Below are positions 6,426 to 14,853 of a stretch of DNA of 18,291 nucleotides, one piece after another. The stretch's first letter is position 1; every line of letters begins with the position of its first letter. Source of the stretch: an uncultured Nocardiaceae bacterium (GTDB lineage: Bacteria; Actinomycetota; Actinomycetes; Mycobacteriales; Mycobacteriaceae); the NCBI GenBank assembly GCA_936936565.1, contig CAKZIX010000056.1, forward strand, positions 1-18,291. The letters are read 5' to 3'. Position numbers and translations under genes: made by a program. The notes under the pieces were generated by a model. That model had not been told where the DNA came from, searched no databases, and saw only the letters and a list, made by a program, of their open reading frames with translations.

Positions 6426-7342
6426 CCGACCTGGTAACCCGCGCCCAGATCGACATGCTCGCCGAGCTGCTGGGTACGGATGCCGCGCAACTGCGCGAGC
6501 TGGAGCGTCTGGGTGCACACGACCTCAAGGCGCTGCGCGAACGGATTTCCGATGTCCTCTTCGACGCAATGGCGCCGACGTTCGCGCGGGTGGCCAAGCT
6601 GGCTCCGCTGGTGCCGAATCAATTGGCAGCTTCGGTGGCCGTGCGGGCGGTTCCGCCGGAGGTGGGCGGGCGTGCAGGGGGTGCCATCGGCATCGACATG
6701 CCCGAACGCGCCGCCGATCTCCTCGGGCGGTTGCCGCCGGACTACATGGCCGACGCTGCGCCCTACCTGGATCCGCGTGCGATTGCGGTGCTCGCCCCGC
6801 GCATTCCGGCCGATGCACTGATTCCGGCCGCCAACGAACTGCTGGACCGGCGGGACTACACCACGACGGTCCGATTCGTCGAGCACGCCACCGACGAACT
6901 GATTCGCGCCTTCGAGCGTGGCATCCCCGACGACGTCGGACTGCTTCGTACGGCCGCGCTGACGCCGTCGTCGGATCGGCTCGATTCGATCGTCGGAGTG
7001 CTGCCGAGCGCGCGTCGCGACCGCATCGTCGTCGCCGGAATCACCGGCGACGACGATGCGGTGCTGGCCTGCCTGTCGGTGGTGTCGCGGTTGTCTGCCA
7101 GCCTCGCCGAGCGAGCCGCGGAGGTGCTGTTCGACGCGCTCGATGCGGACGGACTCGATCGGGTGCTGGGGCTTGCGATTGCCGGCGGTGCCTGCGCCGA
7201 AGTGCTCGACATCGCCGGGGGACTGTCCGAAGCAATGCTCGAGCGCCTGGCGGGGCACTGCAGGTTCGACGACACCGCGTTCGCCGGTGCGGCGGCAACC
7301 AGTCCCCGGCGGGCCCGGGCGCTGGCGCGGCTGACTACTTGA
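6422..7342 (+). CDS. Helical-repeat protein of unknown function (MgtE N-domain-like), 306 aa
   Basis: The function is unknown. The protein is almost entirely amphipathic helices of about 20-30 residues with recurring L-P-P/D-P-R turns, for example MPERAADLLGRLPPDYMADAAPYLDPRAIAVLAPRIP (about 93-129). This pattern resembles the superhelical N-terminal domain of MgtE magnesium channels, but no membrane channel part follows. A GGRAGG loop lies near 82-87. It has no signal peptide, Cys cluster or catalytic motif. It is coupled by ATGA to the 70-aa gene and ends 8 bases inside the convergent Mce-associated gene. A scaffold or regulatory role for the hydrolase unit is possible but unproven. The MgtE-like reading rests on pattern only. 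Confidence 0.75.
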   Translation: MTDLVTRAQIDMLAELLGTDAAQLRELERLGAHDLKALRERISDVLFDAMAPTFARVAKLAPLVPNQLAASVAVRAVPPEVGGRAGGAIGIDMPERAADLLGRLPPDYMADAAPYLDPRAIAVLAPRIPADALIPAANELLDRRDYTTTVRFVEHATDELIRAFERGIPDDVGLLRTAALTPSSDRLDSIVGVLPSARRDRIVVAGITGDDDAVLACLSVVSRLSASLAERAAEVLFDALDADGLDRVLGLAIAGGACAEVLDIAGGLSEAMLERLAGHCRFDDTAFAGAAATSPRRARALARLTT

Positions 7343-7907
7343 GCGGCAATGCGCCGGGCAGTCCGCCCACGTCGGCGATCTTCCAGTCGGCGTTGCGGTC
7401 CACGGTCACCGAGTACGTGACCGTGGTCTGCCCGCCGTCGGGCGTCTGCGCGTTCTTCGAGGTGACATTGACGAACACGTTCACGTTGTAGACGCCGGCC
7501 GTCTCGGACTCGACCTTGGCGGTGATCGGCGCCGAGGTCGACGTCCACTTCAGCGGCACCAAGATCTGTTCCAGCTTGGGAGCGGTGGCGTCGAACTTGT
7601 TCGACAGTTCCGGGGTGGTGTTCGCCTTCAACTTCCCCAGCCAGGCGTTGATGTCCTGAAAGTTGATGTTCGACGCACCGAGGGCGTAGTCGGTGGCGAC
7701 CTGTTCGGCGCGGGTGCGGTCGGCGTCCGCGCTGTGCATCGCGTCGGCATCGGCGCGGGCGGACAACCACAGGGTGCCGAACACCCCCGCCGTGACGACC
7801 AGCGCAGCGATCACGCCGGCGACGGCGACCGTGGACAGGCGCACGCTGACCGCGCGCGGCTCCCGGGCTGCGGTCGCGGTGGGCTTTTCCTCGAGTTCGA
7901 CTGACAT
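7335..7907 (-). CDS. Mce-associated membrane protein (Mas/OmamA-like)
   Basis: The protein has 190 aa, with a short cytosolic N-terminus, one membrane helix (about 25-49, ending GTLWLSARA) and an exported NTF2/SnoaL-like domain with alternating strands (KWTSTSAPITAKVES..., VTYSVTVDRNADWKIADVGG). This layout is typical of the mas genes at the 3' end of mce operons, whose products are thought to stabilise the importer. The ATG at 7907 follows AGGAAG by 11 bases; a GTG at 7919 is too close to that site. It starts 15 bases after the mceF stop, and its 3' end overlaps the convergent 306-aa gene by 8 bases. Confidence 0.88.
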   Translation of the reverse strand: MSVELEEKPTATAAREPRAVSVRLSTVAVAGVIAALVVTAGVFGTLWLSARADADAMHSADADRTRAEQVATDYALGASNINFQDINAWLGKLKANTTPELSNKFDATAPKLEQILVPLKWTSTSAPITAKVESETAGVYNVNVFVNVTSKNAQTPDGGQTTVTYSVTVDRNADWKIADVGGLPGALPLK

Positions 7908-7922
7908 CGGTTCAATCACTTC

Positions 7923-8882
7923 CTATTTCACGGTGATGGCAAGCTTGAGACGCCCGTCGGGGCTGGTCGACACCAAGGCCTGCTCGATGAGCCGGCCGAG
8001 GTCGATGGTGGGGATGGACCGGGTGGCCGACTGGGCGAGCGGTTGCAGCGCCGGGGCCAGTACCTGCAGATCGGGCCCGATCTTGTCGAGGTAGGTCCCG
8101 ACCTGGAGCAGAAACGGTTCGAGTCCGTTGCCCTCGAGATACATCCGCGGGGTGTCGCCGACGTTGGAAATCCGCTCGATGGCCTGTGCGATCGCATCGA
8201 CGCGCGTCCCGAAGCGCACCCAGGGGGCGGCCGCGGACTCGACCTGGGCGCCGACCGCGGCCAGGCCGGGGCTGATCGACTGCAGTTCGGTGAGCAGTTG
8301 CGCGATCGCCGGCATCCTGCTGAGCAAGGTGACCGCCAACAACTCCGATGAACGAGCCAGCTGCGGCACGATCGACTCGGTGCCCCGCAGCGCCTGATCG
8401 AACGTGTCGACGAAGCGGCCGATCGCCTCCGGGTCGAGTTGGCGGATCGCCGCAGTCACCAGTCGCGATACCTCCGGGATCGACACCGGCGCCTGCACGG
8501 TGGTGGTGTCGATGAGCTGGCCGTCGGACAGGAACGGCGCCGCCGCCGTGCGCGGCCGGAACTGGATGTAGGGCTCACCCAGTGTCGAGAGGCTTTCGAT
8601 CTGCACGAGGCTGTCGACCGGAATGTCGGCGTCGGCGGCGATGGTGAAGCGCACCTCGACCCCGTCGTCCACGGTCTGCACCGATTCGACCGTGCCGACC
8701 TTCACGCCGGTCCGCAGGATCGGCGAATTAGGTTCCAGCCCGCCGGAATTGGGCAGAATCATGCGGAGGCTGAACTGTTCGGCGAGTGGGTCGACGCGGA
8801 CCACGCCGAAGGCCAGATATGCCACACCGAGGACCAGCACGGCGCCGATCGCGGCCAGCGAAGCTACGGCCGACGGCTTCAT
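7923..8882 (-). CDS. mceF: MCE-family protein MceF
   Basis: The protein has 319 aa. An N-terminal membrane anchor (about 8-28, AVASLAAIGAVLVLGVAYLAF) is followed by the MCE domain (about 38-115) with GGLEPNSPILRTGVKVGTVESV and the strand LGEPYIQFRP, then a long helical region that builds the periplasmic channel (about 130-300). It is the last of six MCE proteins and overlaps mceE by ATGA, so it is assigned F by position. It is somewhat short for MceF proteins, some of which carry long C-terminal tails. It should act in the periplasm as part of the substrate tunnel. Confidence 0.9.
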   Translation of the reverse strand: MKPSAVASLAAIGAVLVLGVAYLAFGVVRVDPLAEQFSLRMILPNSGGLEPNSPILRTGVKVGTVESVQTVDDGVEVRFTIAADADIPVDSLVQIESLSTLGEPYIQFRPRTAAAPFLSDGQLIDTTTVQAPVSIPEVSRLVTAAIRQLDPEAIGRFVDTFDQALRGTESIVPQLARSSELLAVTLLSRMPAIAQLLTELQSISPGLAAVGAQVESAAAPWVRFGTRVDAIAQAIERISNVGDTPRMYLEGNGLEPFLLQVGTYLDKIGPDLQVLAPALQPLAQSATRSIPTIDLGRLIEQALVSTSPDGRLKLAITVK

Positions 8883-9895
8883 CGCACGGCTCCAATCATG
8901 CGCAGTGCAGCCACGATTCGGTCCACTTGATCGTCGGTCGACACCCCGCTGCGCACGGCGACGACATCGATCTTGGCGCCGCGCTCCAGCCAGGGAATCA
9001 GCTTGTCGCGCAGCAGCGAGACCAGCAGGTTGAGGTTCGACGGTGCATCGAGATCCAAGGGTCGGATCGTGAAGGCAAGCGGCACAAACGCTTTCGCCGC
9101 CGCGTCGCCGGCGGTAGCGAGCGGGGCCAGCCAGGTCAGCGAGTGTGCGACACCGCCGAGCGCACCCAGCACGCCGACAACCGCGACGATCGAGGTCACC
9201 GCATTGGTGACGTGGGTGACCGCTTCGGCGGTGAGCAGCCCGGACAGCACGGGCAGGCTGTCGCGGACCGCGGTGGCGTCGGCGTCGAGTGCGTCGAGCA
9301 CAGCATCCACGGCGTCGAGGTTGCGCGACAGGTCGATGGCATCGAACCCGACGACCTGCGCGATCCGCGCGGTTTCCTGCGGATCCTGCGGGAAGGTCGC
9401 GTTGAGCCGATTCACGATGTCTTGCAGTTTGGTGATCGCGCCACCCTGGATGAAGGTCGCGATCGCGGCCATCGCATCTTCGATCTGCACCGGCGGCTTG
9501 GTCTGGGCCAGCGGGATCACGCCGCCGGGTCCGAGCAGCTTGCCGAACCCGTCCGGCGGGGTCAGCAGCGACACGTGGATGTCGCCGAGGATGGTGTCTT
9601 GGCGCAGCTCGGCGCGGGTGCTCGTCGGCAGCTGCACGCCGTCGGCGACATCGACGTGCACCGTGACGAACCCGCGGTTGGCGTCTTGTACGACGGTCGT
9701 CTCGGTCACGATGCCCACCTGAGCGCCGTTGGCCAGCACCTTGGCCCGCGCGGGCAGGTTCATGGCGTTGGCAAACTCGATCTCGATCGGGTAGGTGTTG
9801 CCACCGACTCCAGTGCCCGGCACCGGAATCCGGGATGGATCCACAGCGCACCCCGCCAGCAACAGCGCCGCGCACAGCCACGACAACACCTTCAT
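8879..9895 (-). CDS. mceE: MCE-family lipoprotein MceE (LprK-type)
   Basis: The protein has 338 aa. It starts with a lipoprotein signal: positive N-terminus, hydrophobic core and the lipobox LLAGC (Cys about 16), which is the hallmark of the E position in mce operons. The conserved PVPGTGVGG motif follows, then an MCE domain (YPIEIEFANAMNLPARAKVLANGAQVGIV, and ILGDIHVSLLTPP) and helical segments. A Gly/Ala/Val-rich stretch near residues 215-255 (ALGGVAHSLTWLAPLA) is typical of the C-terminal part. The start overlaps the mceD stop by ATGA. Lipid modification should tether it outside the membrane. Confidence 0.93.
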   Translation of the reverse strand: MKVLSWLCAALLLAGCAVDPSRIPVPGTGVGGNTYPIEIEFANAMNLPARAKVLANGAQVGIVTETTVVQDANRGFVTVHVDVADGVQLPTSTRAELRQDTILGDIHVSLLTPPDGFGKLLGPGGVIPLAQTKPPVQIEDAMAAIATFIQGGAITKLQDIVNRLNATFPQDPQETARIAQVVGFDAIDLSRNLDAVDAVLDALDADATAVRDSLPVLSGLLTAEAVTHVTNAVTSIVAVVGVLGALGGVAHSLTWLAPLATAGDAAAKAFVPLAFTIRPLDLDAPSNLNLLVSLLRDKLIPWLERGAKIDVVAVRSGVSTDDQVDRIVAALRMIGAVR

Positions 9896-10983
9896 CGCAC
9901 ACCTGCCACGGCGAGCACCAGGCGTGCGAGATCGACGCTGACGAGTCCGTTTCCGGCGTCGGCGCAGCGACCCGGGGACACCGCGTGCACGCTCGCGCAC
10001 ACCAGATCGGCCTCGCGTTTGGGCAGCGCGACCCGCGGTGGCGCATACCCGACGCCGACGCGCCCGCTCGCGTCCACCGCGCGGGTGAAGGCATTGACGA
10101 TCGGAGGCACCATGGTGATCAGCTCCTGCAGGGTGCCCACGTTGGCGGCGATGAACTTGACGAGCGGAACTGCGGCGTCGAGCAGCCGCAGGATCGGACC
10201 GCCGAACATCGTGGTGATGTCGTTGAGCATCGGCAGCACCCTGGCGAACTCGTCCACCAGCGGCGGCACCTTCGCGAACAGTTCGTCGTTCACCTGGTTC
10301 AGCACCGGCGTCAGCCGGGCGGTCATCGTCTGAATTCCGTTCCAGCCGGCGGCGATACGGCTCGACAGCGAGGCCAGTGCGTCGATGATGCCGGCGATGT
10401 TGCCGATCGCGGCGTCCGGTGACCGCAGGGCCGCACCCAGGTCGCGGATGATCCGATTCAGCTGCGGCCCGGTGCCGTCGAGCGCCGAGGACAACGCGCG
10501 CAGCCCGTTCTCGAGCGGCTTGTCGTCGCCGGGTCCCGCGGCGGCGCCGGAGAATTCGGCCACGGCGGCCAGGGTCTCGGTCAGGCTCTTCGGGGTCAGC
10601 GTCTTGGTGATGCACGTGTTCGGATCCCAATGGCCCCAGCCGTCGGCGCTGAGCACGGCGAGGTTGCGGTCGGCGACGAGCGTGTCCGACACCGTGGTGG
10701 CCGAGACGTCGCCGGGCAGCGGGTAATCGGCTTCGATGTCGAAATTCACCCGCACCTGCGTGCCAGCCGGCTCGATCGAGGTCACGGTGCCGATCGGGAT
10801 GCCGCGCATGGTGACGTGATTGTCGACGTAGAGCCCGGTGCTGTCGGGCATCAGGGCGCAGTAGGCCAGCATGGTGCGGCCCGGTTTCGCCACGACAACG
10901 TAGGTCGCCACGGTGAGCGCCCCGACCAGCAGAATGCCGAGCACCGAGACGAACCCCCGCGAGGCGACGATCTTCAGCAGCAT
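9892..10983 (-). CDS. mceD: MCE-family protein MceD
   Basis: The protein has 363 aa. It has an N-terminal membrane anchor (about 10-32, FVSVLGILLVGALTVATYVVV), an MCE domain (about 38-115, with STGLYVDNHVTMRGIPIGTVTSI and LVADRNLAVL), and a helical channel-forming region (about 140-300). The C-terminal tail contains two cysteines (LVCASVHAVSPGRCAD). The ATG at 10983 shares one base with the mceC stop (TGATG), so translation is coupled. Assigned D by position between C and the lipoprotein E. Confidence 0.92.
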   Translation of the reverse strand: MLLKIVASRGFVSVLGILLVGALTVATYVVVAKPGRTMLAYCALMPDSTGLYVDNHVTMRGIPIGTVTSIEPAGTQVRVNFDIEADYPLPGDVSATTVSDTLVADRNLAVLSADGWGHWDPNTCITKTLTPKSLTETLAAVAEFSGAAAGPGDDKPLENGLRALSSALDGTGPQLNRIIRDLGAALRSPDAAIGNIAGIIDALASLSSRIAAGWNGIQTMTARLTPVLNQVNDELFAKVPPLVDEFARVLPMLNDITTMFGGPILRLLDAAVPLVKFIAANVGTLQELITMVPPIVNAFTRAVDASGRVGVGYAPPRVALPKREADLVCASVHAVSPGRCADAGNGLVSVDLARLVLAVAGVR

Positions 10984-11966
10984 CAGCAGCCCTTTCCGGG
11001 GACCGGAATGCACACCGTCGGCACCTCGACGGTCAGCTGCGACTGGTCGACGGCGACGCCACCTGCCGGAGTCGCCAACCCGCGCAATTTCCCGGCCAGT
11101 TCGTGCGCGTCGCGCAGCACGCCGTCGAACTTGCTGCCGAGCTGTTCGAGCTGCGGGATCGCGTTCGCGAGTTCGCGCGCCATCGGCTTCAGGGTGGATT
11201 CCCACGCCGGCTGCAGCGCGCCGATGCGGCCGACCAGGCTGATCAGCATGCGCAGTGCCTCGTTGATCTGTGCGCGGTGGTCGATCAGCACCGTCTCCAG
11301 CAAGTTGATCTTGGTGATCAGGCGGCCGAGTTCGCTGCGCGCCGAATCGATGGCGCCGAGGTATTCGGACGCGATCGACAACGCCTTGGAGACGTCGTCG
11401 TGCTGGCGGTTGAGCACGTCGACCAAGCTCTGCAGGCCCGTGAGTGTCGAGCGCAGCCCGTCCGGTGCGGCGTCGATCGCGGTATCGATCGCGGCGAAGT
11501 TCTTGCGCAGCTGCTCGCCGTCGATGGTGCGCACCGGCACCGTCGCGTCCTGGAACGCGCGCATCAAGCTGTAGGGAATGCGCACCCGGTCGGTGGGAAT
11601 GGTGCCGCTGCCCAGTGGCTGCTCGCCGGCCGACCGCAACGCCACGTAATGCCCGCCGGCCAGGGTCAGCATGCGGATGTCGAGCGTGCTGTCGCGCCCG
11701 ACGAACACCTCGCGCGAGACCGTGAAGCGCATGTGCACGCGGTCCGGGCGCAACGTCAATTCGGTGACCTTCCCGACGGGGATGCCGGCGACCCGCACGT
11801 CGTCACCGGCCTTGATCGACTGGGCCTCGGTGAGCTCGGCCGCGTAGGTCGTCTTGCCGAACGGGATTGCGTAGACGACACCGGTGGCCACGAGCATCGC
11901 GACGACCGTCGCCGCGCCGATCAGGCCGAACAGCAGTTCCCGCCGCGCGGGCGAGCTCACTTGCAT
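10983..11966 (-). CDS. mceC: MCE-family protein MceC
   Basis: The protein has 327 aa. It has a membrane anchor (about 12-34, FGLIGAATVVAMLVATGVVYAI) and an MCE domain with AQSIKAGDDVRVAGIPVGKVTEL and MLTLAGGHYVAL (about 42-112). Long helices follow (about 150-290, with heptad-like SLVDVLNRQHDDVSKAL and LGRLITKINLLETVLIDH). It ends in the Cys-containing tail CIPVPGKGC. It overlaps the mceB stop by 10 bases. Function as for the other MCE subunits: part of the periplasmic lipid-conducting tube. Confidence 0.92.
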   Translation of the reverse strand: MQVSSPARRELLFGLIGAATVVAMLVATGVVYAIPFGKTTYAAELTEAQSIKAGDDVRVAGIPVGKVTELTLRPDRVHMRFTVSREVFVGRDSTLDIRMLTLAGGHYVALRSAGEQPLGSGTIPTDRVRIPYSLMRAFQDATVPVRTIDGEQLRKNFAAIDTAIDAAPDGLRSTLTGLQSLVDVLNRQHDDVSKALSIASEYLGAIDSARSELGRLITKINLLETVLIDHRAQINEALRMLISLVGRIGALQPAWESTLKPMARELANAIPQLEQLGSKFDGVLRDAHELAGKLRGLATPAGGVAVDQSQLTVEVPTVCIPVPGKGC

Positions 11967-12958
11967 ATCGTCACCTTCTGGCCGTCGACGAGGACTTGCA
12001 GCACCGGCGGCACGTCGTCGGCGGCGCCCCGCGAACAGGTGCGCGGCACCGACGTCGACGACGGAATCGCGGTATTGAGTGCGGCGAGGACGCTCGGAAT
12101 CTTCTGCAGCAGCTCGACGGCCTCGCCGGGATCGGGGAAGGCCTTGCGGACGAGTGTGTCGATGTCCGGGTTGGTGTTCGGGGTGAGACCGAACGTCGCG
12201 AGCAAGCTGTCCAGCGGCGCGAGCACCGGCGGCGCGGTGAGCGCGAAATCGACCAGTCCGGCGATCTTCTGCTCGAGCGAGGTGAAGACGTCGGCGATCC
12301 GCGCGAGCAGCACCACCAGATGCGGCGACCGGCCGCCGATCTTGTCCGAGATCTCGGCGAGGTTGCGCATCAGCGCGGAGATCACGACCTGGCGGTCGCT
12401 GACATGGCGGCCGAGCTTGCCGATCGCGTCGAGTGCGGGTCCGATTCCGCTGCCGTTGCCCTCGATCACCGCGAGCAGGCTCTCGGTGAACTGGTTGAGC
12501 GCCGCGGGGGACAGCTCGGCGAGCACCGGCTGCAGCCCGTTGAACAGGGTGGTGATGTCGAACGACGGAACGGTCCGGTCGGTACCGATGGTGGCGCCGG
12601 CGGCGAGCTCGCCGCCGGGCTGTGGCGATTGCTGGATGTCGACATAGCGCTGGCCGGTGAGCGTTTGATAGCGGATCGCGAGGGTGCTGTTGGTGTAGAT
12701 GGCGTGCCCTTGCTGGACCCGCAGTTCGACGGCGGCGTCGTTGCCGCGCAGTCCCACCGCCGCCACCTTGCCGACCGCGACGCCGAACATGCGCACGTCG
12801 TCACCGGACTTGAGCCCGTTTGCGTCGGTGAACAGCGCGGTGTGGTGCTGGACGGGACCGGACGGTGCGCGCTGGATCGCGCCGACGATCGTCGCCAGGA
12901 TGACGATCATCGCGACGCTGAACGCGGCCAGTTTCCAGGCCGCCGAGTAGACCTTCAT
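11957..12958 (-). CDS. mceB: MCE-family protein MceB
   Basis: The protein has 333 aa. It has a membrane anchor (about 7-28, AWKLAAFSVAMIVILATIVGAI), an MCE domain (about 38-112) with ANGLKSGDDVRMFGVAVGKVAAV and YQTLTGQRYVDIQQ, and a helical channel region (about 130-280). A short C-terminal tail has paired Cys (RTCSRG and VTICK at the very end). The start overlaps the mceA stop by ATGA. The length and the QTLTGQRYVDI strand are characteristic of the B position. Confidence 0.93.
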   Translation of the reverse strand: MKVYSAAWKLAAFSVAMIVILATIVGAIQRAPSGPVQHHTALFTDANGLKSGDDVRMFGVAVGKVAAVGLRGNDAAVELRVQQGHAIYTNSTLAIRYQTLTGQRYVDIQQSPQPGGELAAGATIGTDRTVPSFDITTLFNGLQPVLAELSPAALNQFTESLLAVIEGNGSGIGPALDAIGKLGRHVSDRQVVISALMRNLAEISDKIGGRSPHLVVLLARIADVFTSLEQKIAGLVDFALTAPPVLAPLDSLLATFGLTPNTNPDIDTLVRKAFPDPGEAVELLQKIPSVLAALNTAIPSSTSVPRTCSRGAADDVPPVLQVLVDGQKVTICK

Positions 12959-13845
12959 CGCGCACCTGTCCCGAGCAACGGCACCGAGACCGCGGGCACC
13001 GACCGCAGCTCGACGTCGAGATTGAGCTTCGGGCCGTCGGGCGTGTTCGGGAGCGTCGCGCCCAGGCGTTCGAGCAGTTCGCGCAGCTGGGCGCTCGAGC
13101 GTTGTGGGTGCGCGACCATCGGAGCGAGCGCGGACAGCAGCGGGACCAGCATCGACGTATAGGCGTCGAGGTGGGCGCCCGCGCGGTTCATCGTGCTGCT
13201 CACCGCCGGGAACAGCCGGTCGACGACGGCGCCGACGGTGGCATCGAAGTGCTCGCGGTCGGTGCGCAGCACCTCGATCGTGTTGATCTGTTCGATCAGT
13301 GTCGCGGTGGCGGCGACGAACGGTGCGCCGCCCGCCAGCGCCGCCCCGTACTGCCGCATCAGGTAGCTGGGGTCGTACTTCTGCACCGCGGCGACCGTGC
13401 GGAAGGTTTCGACGACGGCCTGCAGGAACGGCGTGAACGCGCCGACGTCACGCGCGAGCCGATCCAGCAGCGTGACCAGGTTGGGCGTCAACACGTCGGT
13501 GGTGACCGTCGACAGCGACCGGATCAGGGCGCCGAGGGTGGCGTCGTACACCGCGCCCGCGCGGGCGCCGGTCAGGTCCAGGCTGGCGCCGTCGTGCAAG
13601 GGCGGTCCGCCCGGTCCGCGCCGCAGCCCGACCTCGCTGATCCCGAACAGGTTCGCGGGCGCGTAGTCGACACCGAGACTGGCATCGATGTTGCGCAGCC
13701 GGGAGCCGTCCAGACGCAGGGTGATCCGCTGGGTGCCGCGGTCGGCCGGTTCGATGCCGCCGACTTCACCGACGAGCACGCCGTCCAGGCGCACCTGGGT
13801 GCCGGCGACGATGCCGTCGCCGATCTGTTCGGTGCGCAGGTTCAC
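12955..13845 (-). CDS. mceA: MCE-family protein MceA, main part (frame broken near the N-terminus)
   Basis: The frame of 296 codons from the GTG at 13845 carries most of an MceA protein: the MCE domain (GDGIVAGTQVRLDGVLVGEVGGI, and the strand NLFGISEVGLRRG) and a helical region with LTPNLVTLLDRLARDVGAFTPFL. Starting at this GTG would cut the first MCE strand (WTVNLRTEQ) and leave out the membrane anchor, which lies just upstream in another frame (13842-13985). Reading past the GTG gives DERWTVNLRTEQ, in line with the anchor's ...RLRP if one base is restored near 13858-13865. The gene is therefore probably one mceA (12955-13985) with a one-base loss. The alternative is that the GTG is used by coupling at the GTGA overlap and gives an anchorless protein. 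Confidence 0.85.
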   Translation of the reverse strand: MNLRTEQIGDGIVAGTQVRLDGVLVGEVGGIEPADRGTQRITLRLDGSRLRNIDASLGVDYAPANLFGISEVGLRRGPGGPPLHDGASLDLTGARAGAVYDATLGALIRSLSTVTTDVLTPNLVTLLDRLARDVGAFTPFLQAVVETFRTVAAVQKYDPSYLMRQYGAALAGGAPFVAATATLIEQINTIEVLRTDREHFDATVGAVVDRLFPAVSSTMNRAGAHLDAYTSMLVPLLSALAPMVAHPQRSSAQLRELLERLGATLPNTPDGPKLNLDVELRSVPAVSVPLLGTGAR

Positions 13846-13985
13846 GGTCCAGCGCTCGTCGGGCGCAACCGCTGGAACGTCGCAAACCCGCCCACCAGCG
13901 CCACGATCACCGCGAGCGCCGCCAGTCCGGCGAGCAGCGACTGGCGGCGGTTGGTGGACACACCCGGCATTCCGTAGTTCGGCAT
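13842..13985 (-). CDS. mceA: MceA N-terminal membrane anchor, separated by frameshift
   Basis: The 47-codon frame reads MPNYGMPGVSTNRR, then a membrane helix (about 17-37) and FQRLRP, and runs into TGA at 13842-13844. It starts 4 bases after the yrbEB stop (13990), exactly where mceA should begin, and the anchor plus basic flank is what an MceA N-terminus looks like. The following MCE domain is in a different frame. The last residues (TSAGP) look like out-of-frame read-through. It is probably not an independent gene. Confidence 0.7.
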   Translation of the reverse strand: MPNYGMPGVSTNRRQSLLAGLAALAVIVALVGGFATFQRLRPTSAGP

Positions 13986-13989
13986 CGCT

Positions 13990-14853
13990 TTACCCCGTGA
14001 ACGTGATCGCCGAATTGAAGCCCCACAGCGCGATGCTGAGCACCATGTCGATCGCGATGATCGTCACGAAGCTGGCCCGCACCGCGCGCCCGGAGGCGAT
14101 ACCGACGCCCTCGGGCCCGCCGGAGGCGAAAAAGCCCTGGTAGCAATGCACGAGAATGACCGCGACACCGAAGATCGCCACCTTGACGACCGCAGCGAAA
14201 ATGTCGAATCCGCTGACGAATTGGTAGAAGTAGTGGTCGTAGACGCCGCCGGCCTGACCGTGCACGATCGTGATCACGGTGCGACACGACAGGTAGCTCA
14301 GGATCAGCGCGATCAGGAACGTCGGCACGATGGCGATCGCGCCGGCGATCACCCGGGTGGTGACGACGAACGGGATCGAGCGCAGCCCGAGCGATTCGAT
14401 GGCATCGATCTCTTCCGAGATCCGCATCGAGCCGATCTCGGCGGTCATCCGACAGCCGGCCTGCGCGGCGAAGCCGATGGCGGCCGCGATCGGGGCCAGC
14501 TCGCGCGTGGTGGCGTAGGCGGAGACGATGCCGGTGAGCGGACCCATCCCGATCATGTCCAGGGTGACGAACGATTCGACGGCCACCGAGGCACCCATCG
14601 CCAGGCCGAGCACCATCAGCATCGGGACCGTGCCACCGCCGACGATCAGCGAGCCGCGGCCCCACGTCATGTCGGTGATCGCCCGCATGGTCTCGCCGCG
14701 GTAGCGGCGCAACGTCAACGGCACCGAGGCGAGCACCTGCCAGACGAAGTTGAGCGCGAAGCCCGTCGACTCCACCGTGCCGAGGGCGGCGCGCTCGCCC
14801 CGGACCAGCTGGGCGAACCAGCGCAGTCCGGGCGGGATGTAGGAGGCGGCCAT
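13990..14853 (-). CDS. yrbEB: YrbE-family permease YrbEB (MlaE-like)
   Basis: The protein has 287 aa and several membrane segments (GTVPMLMVLGLAMGASVAVE, IVPTFLIALILSYLSC, IFGVAVILVHCYQGF, SFVTIIAIDMVLSIAL). The ABC-coupling motif RISEEIDAIESLGLRSIPF (about 145-163), with its EExDAxxxxG core, is the site that contacts the MceG ATPase. It also has the ASGGPEGVGIASGRAVR segment typical of the family. The ATG at 14853 shares one base with the yrbEA stop. With YrbEA it forms the inner-membrane permease of the importer. Confidence 0.95.
   Translation of the reverse strand: MAASYIPPGLRWFAQLVRGERAALGTVESTGFALNFVWQVLASVPLTLRRYRGETMRAITDMTWGRGSLIVGGGTVPMLMVLGLAMGASVAVESFVTLDMIGMGPLTGIVSAYATTRELAPIAAAIGFAAQAGCRMTAEIGSMRISEEIDAIESLGLRSIPFVVTTRVIAGAIAIVPTFLIALILSYLSCRTVITIVHGQAGGVYDHYFYQFVSGFDIFAAVVKVAIFGVAVILVHCYQGFFASGGPEGVGIASGRAVRASFVTIIAIDMVLSIALWGFNSAITFTG

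Noticed and set aside
5345..7258. A 637-codon open frame on the minus strand opposite the hydrolase and helical-repeat genes
   Set aside because: It is antisense to three genes with clear coding logic. Its translation is Arg/Gly/Gln-rich low-complexity sequence without motifs, typical of shadow frames in GC-rich DNA.
8786..10333. A 515-codon open frame on the plus strand across mceF/mceE/mceD
   Set aside because: It runs antisense across three overlapping mce genes and encodes Arg/His/Gly-rich sequence with no recognisable domain.
11103..12647. Long plus-strand open frames (about 514 and 431 codons) opposite mceC/mceB
   Set aside because: These are shadows of the MCE genes. There is no ribosome site, no family features, and the amino-acid composition is artefactual.
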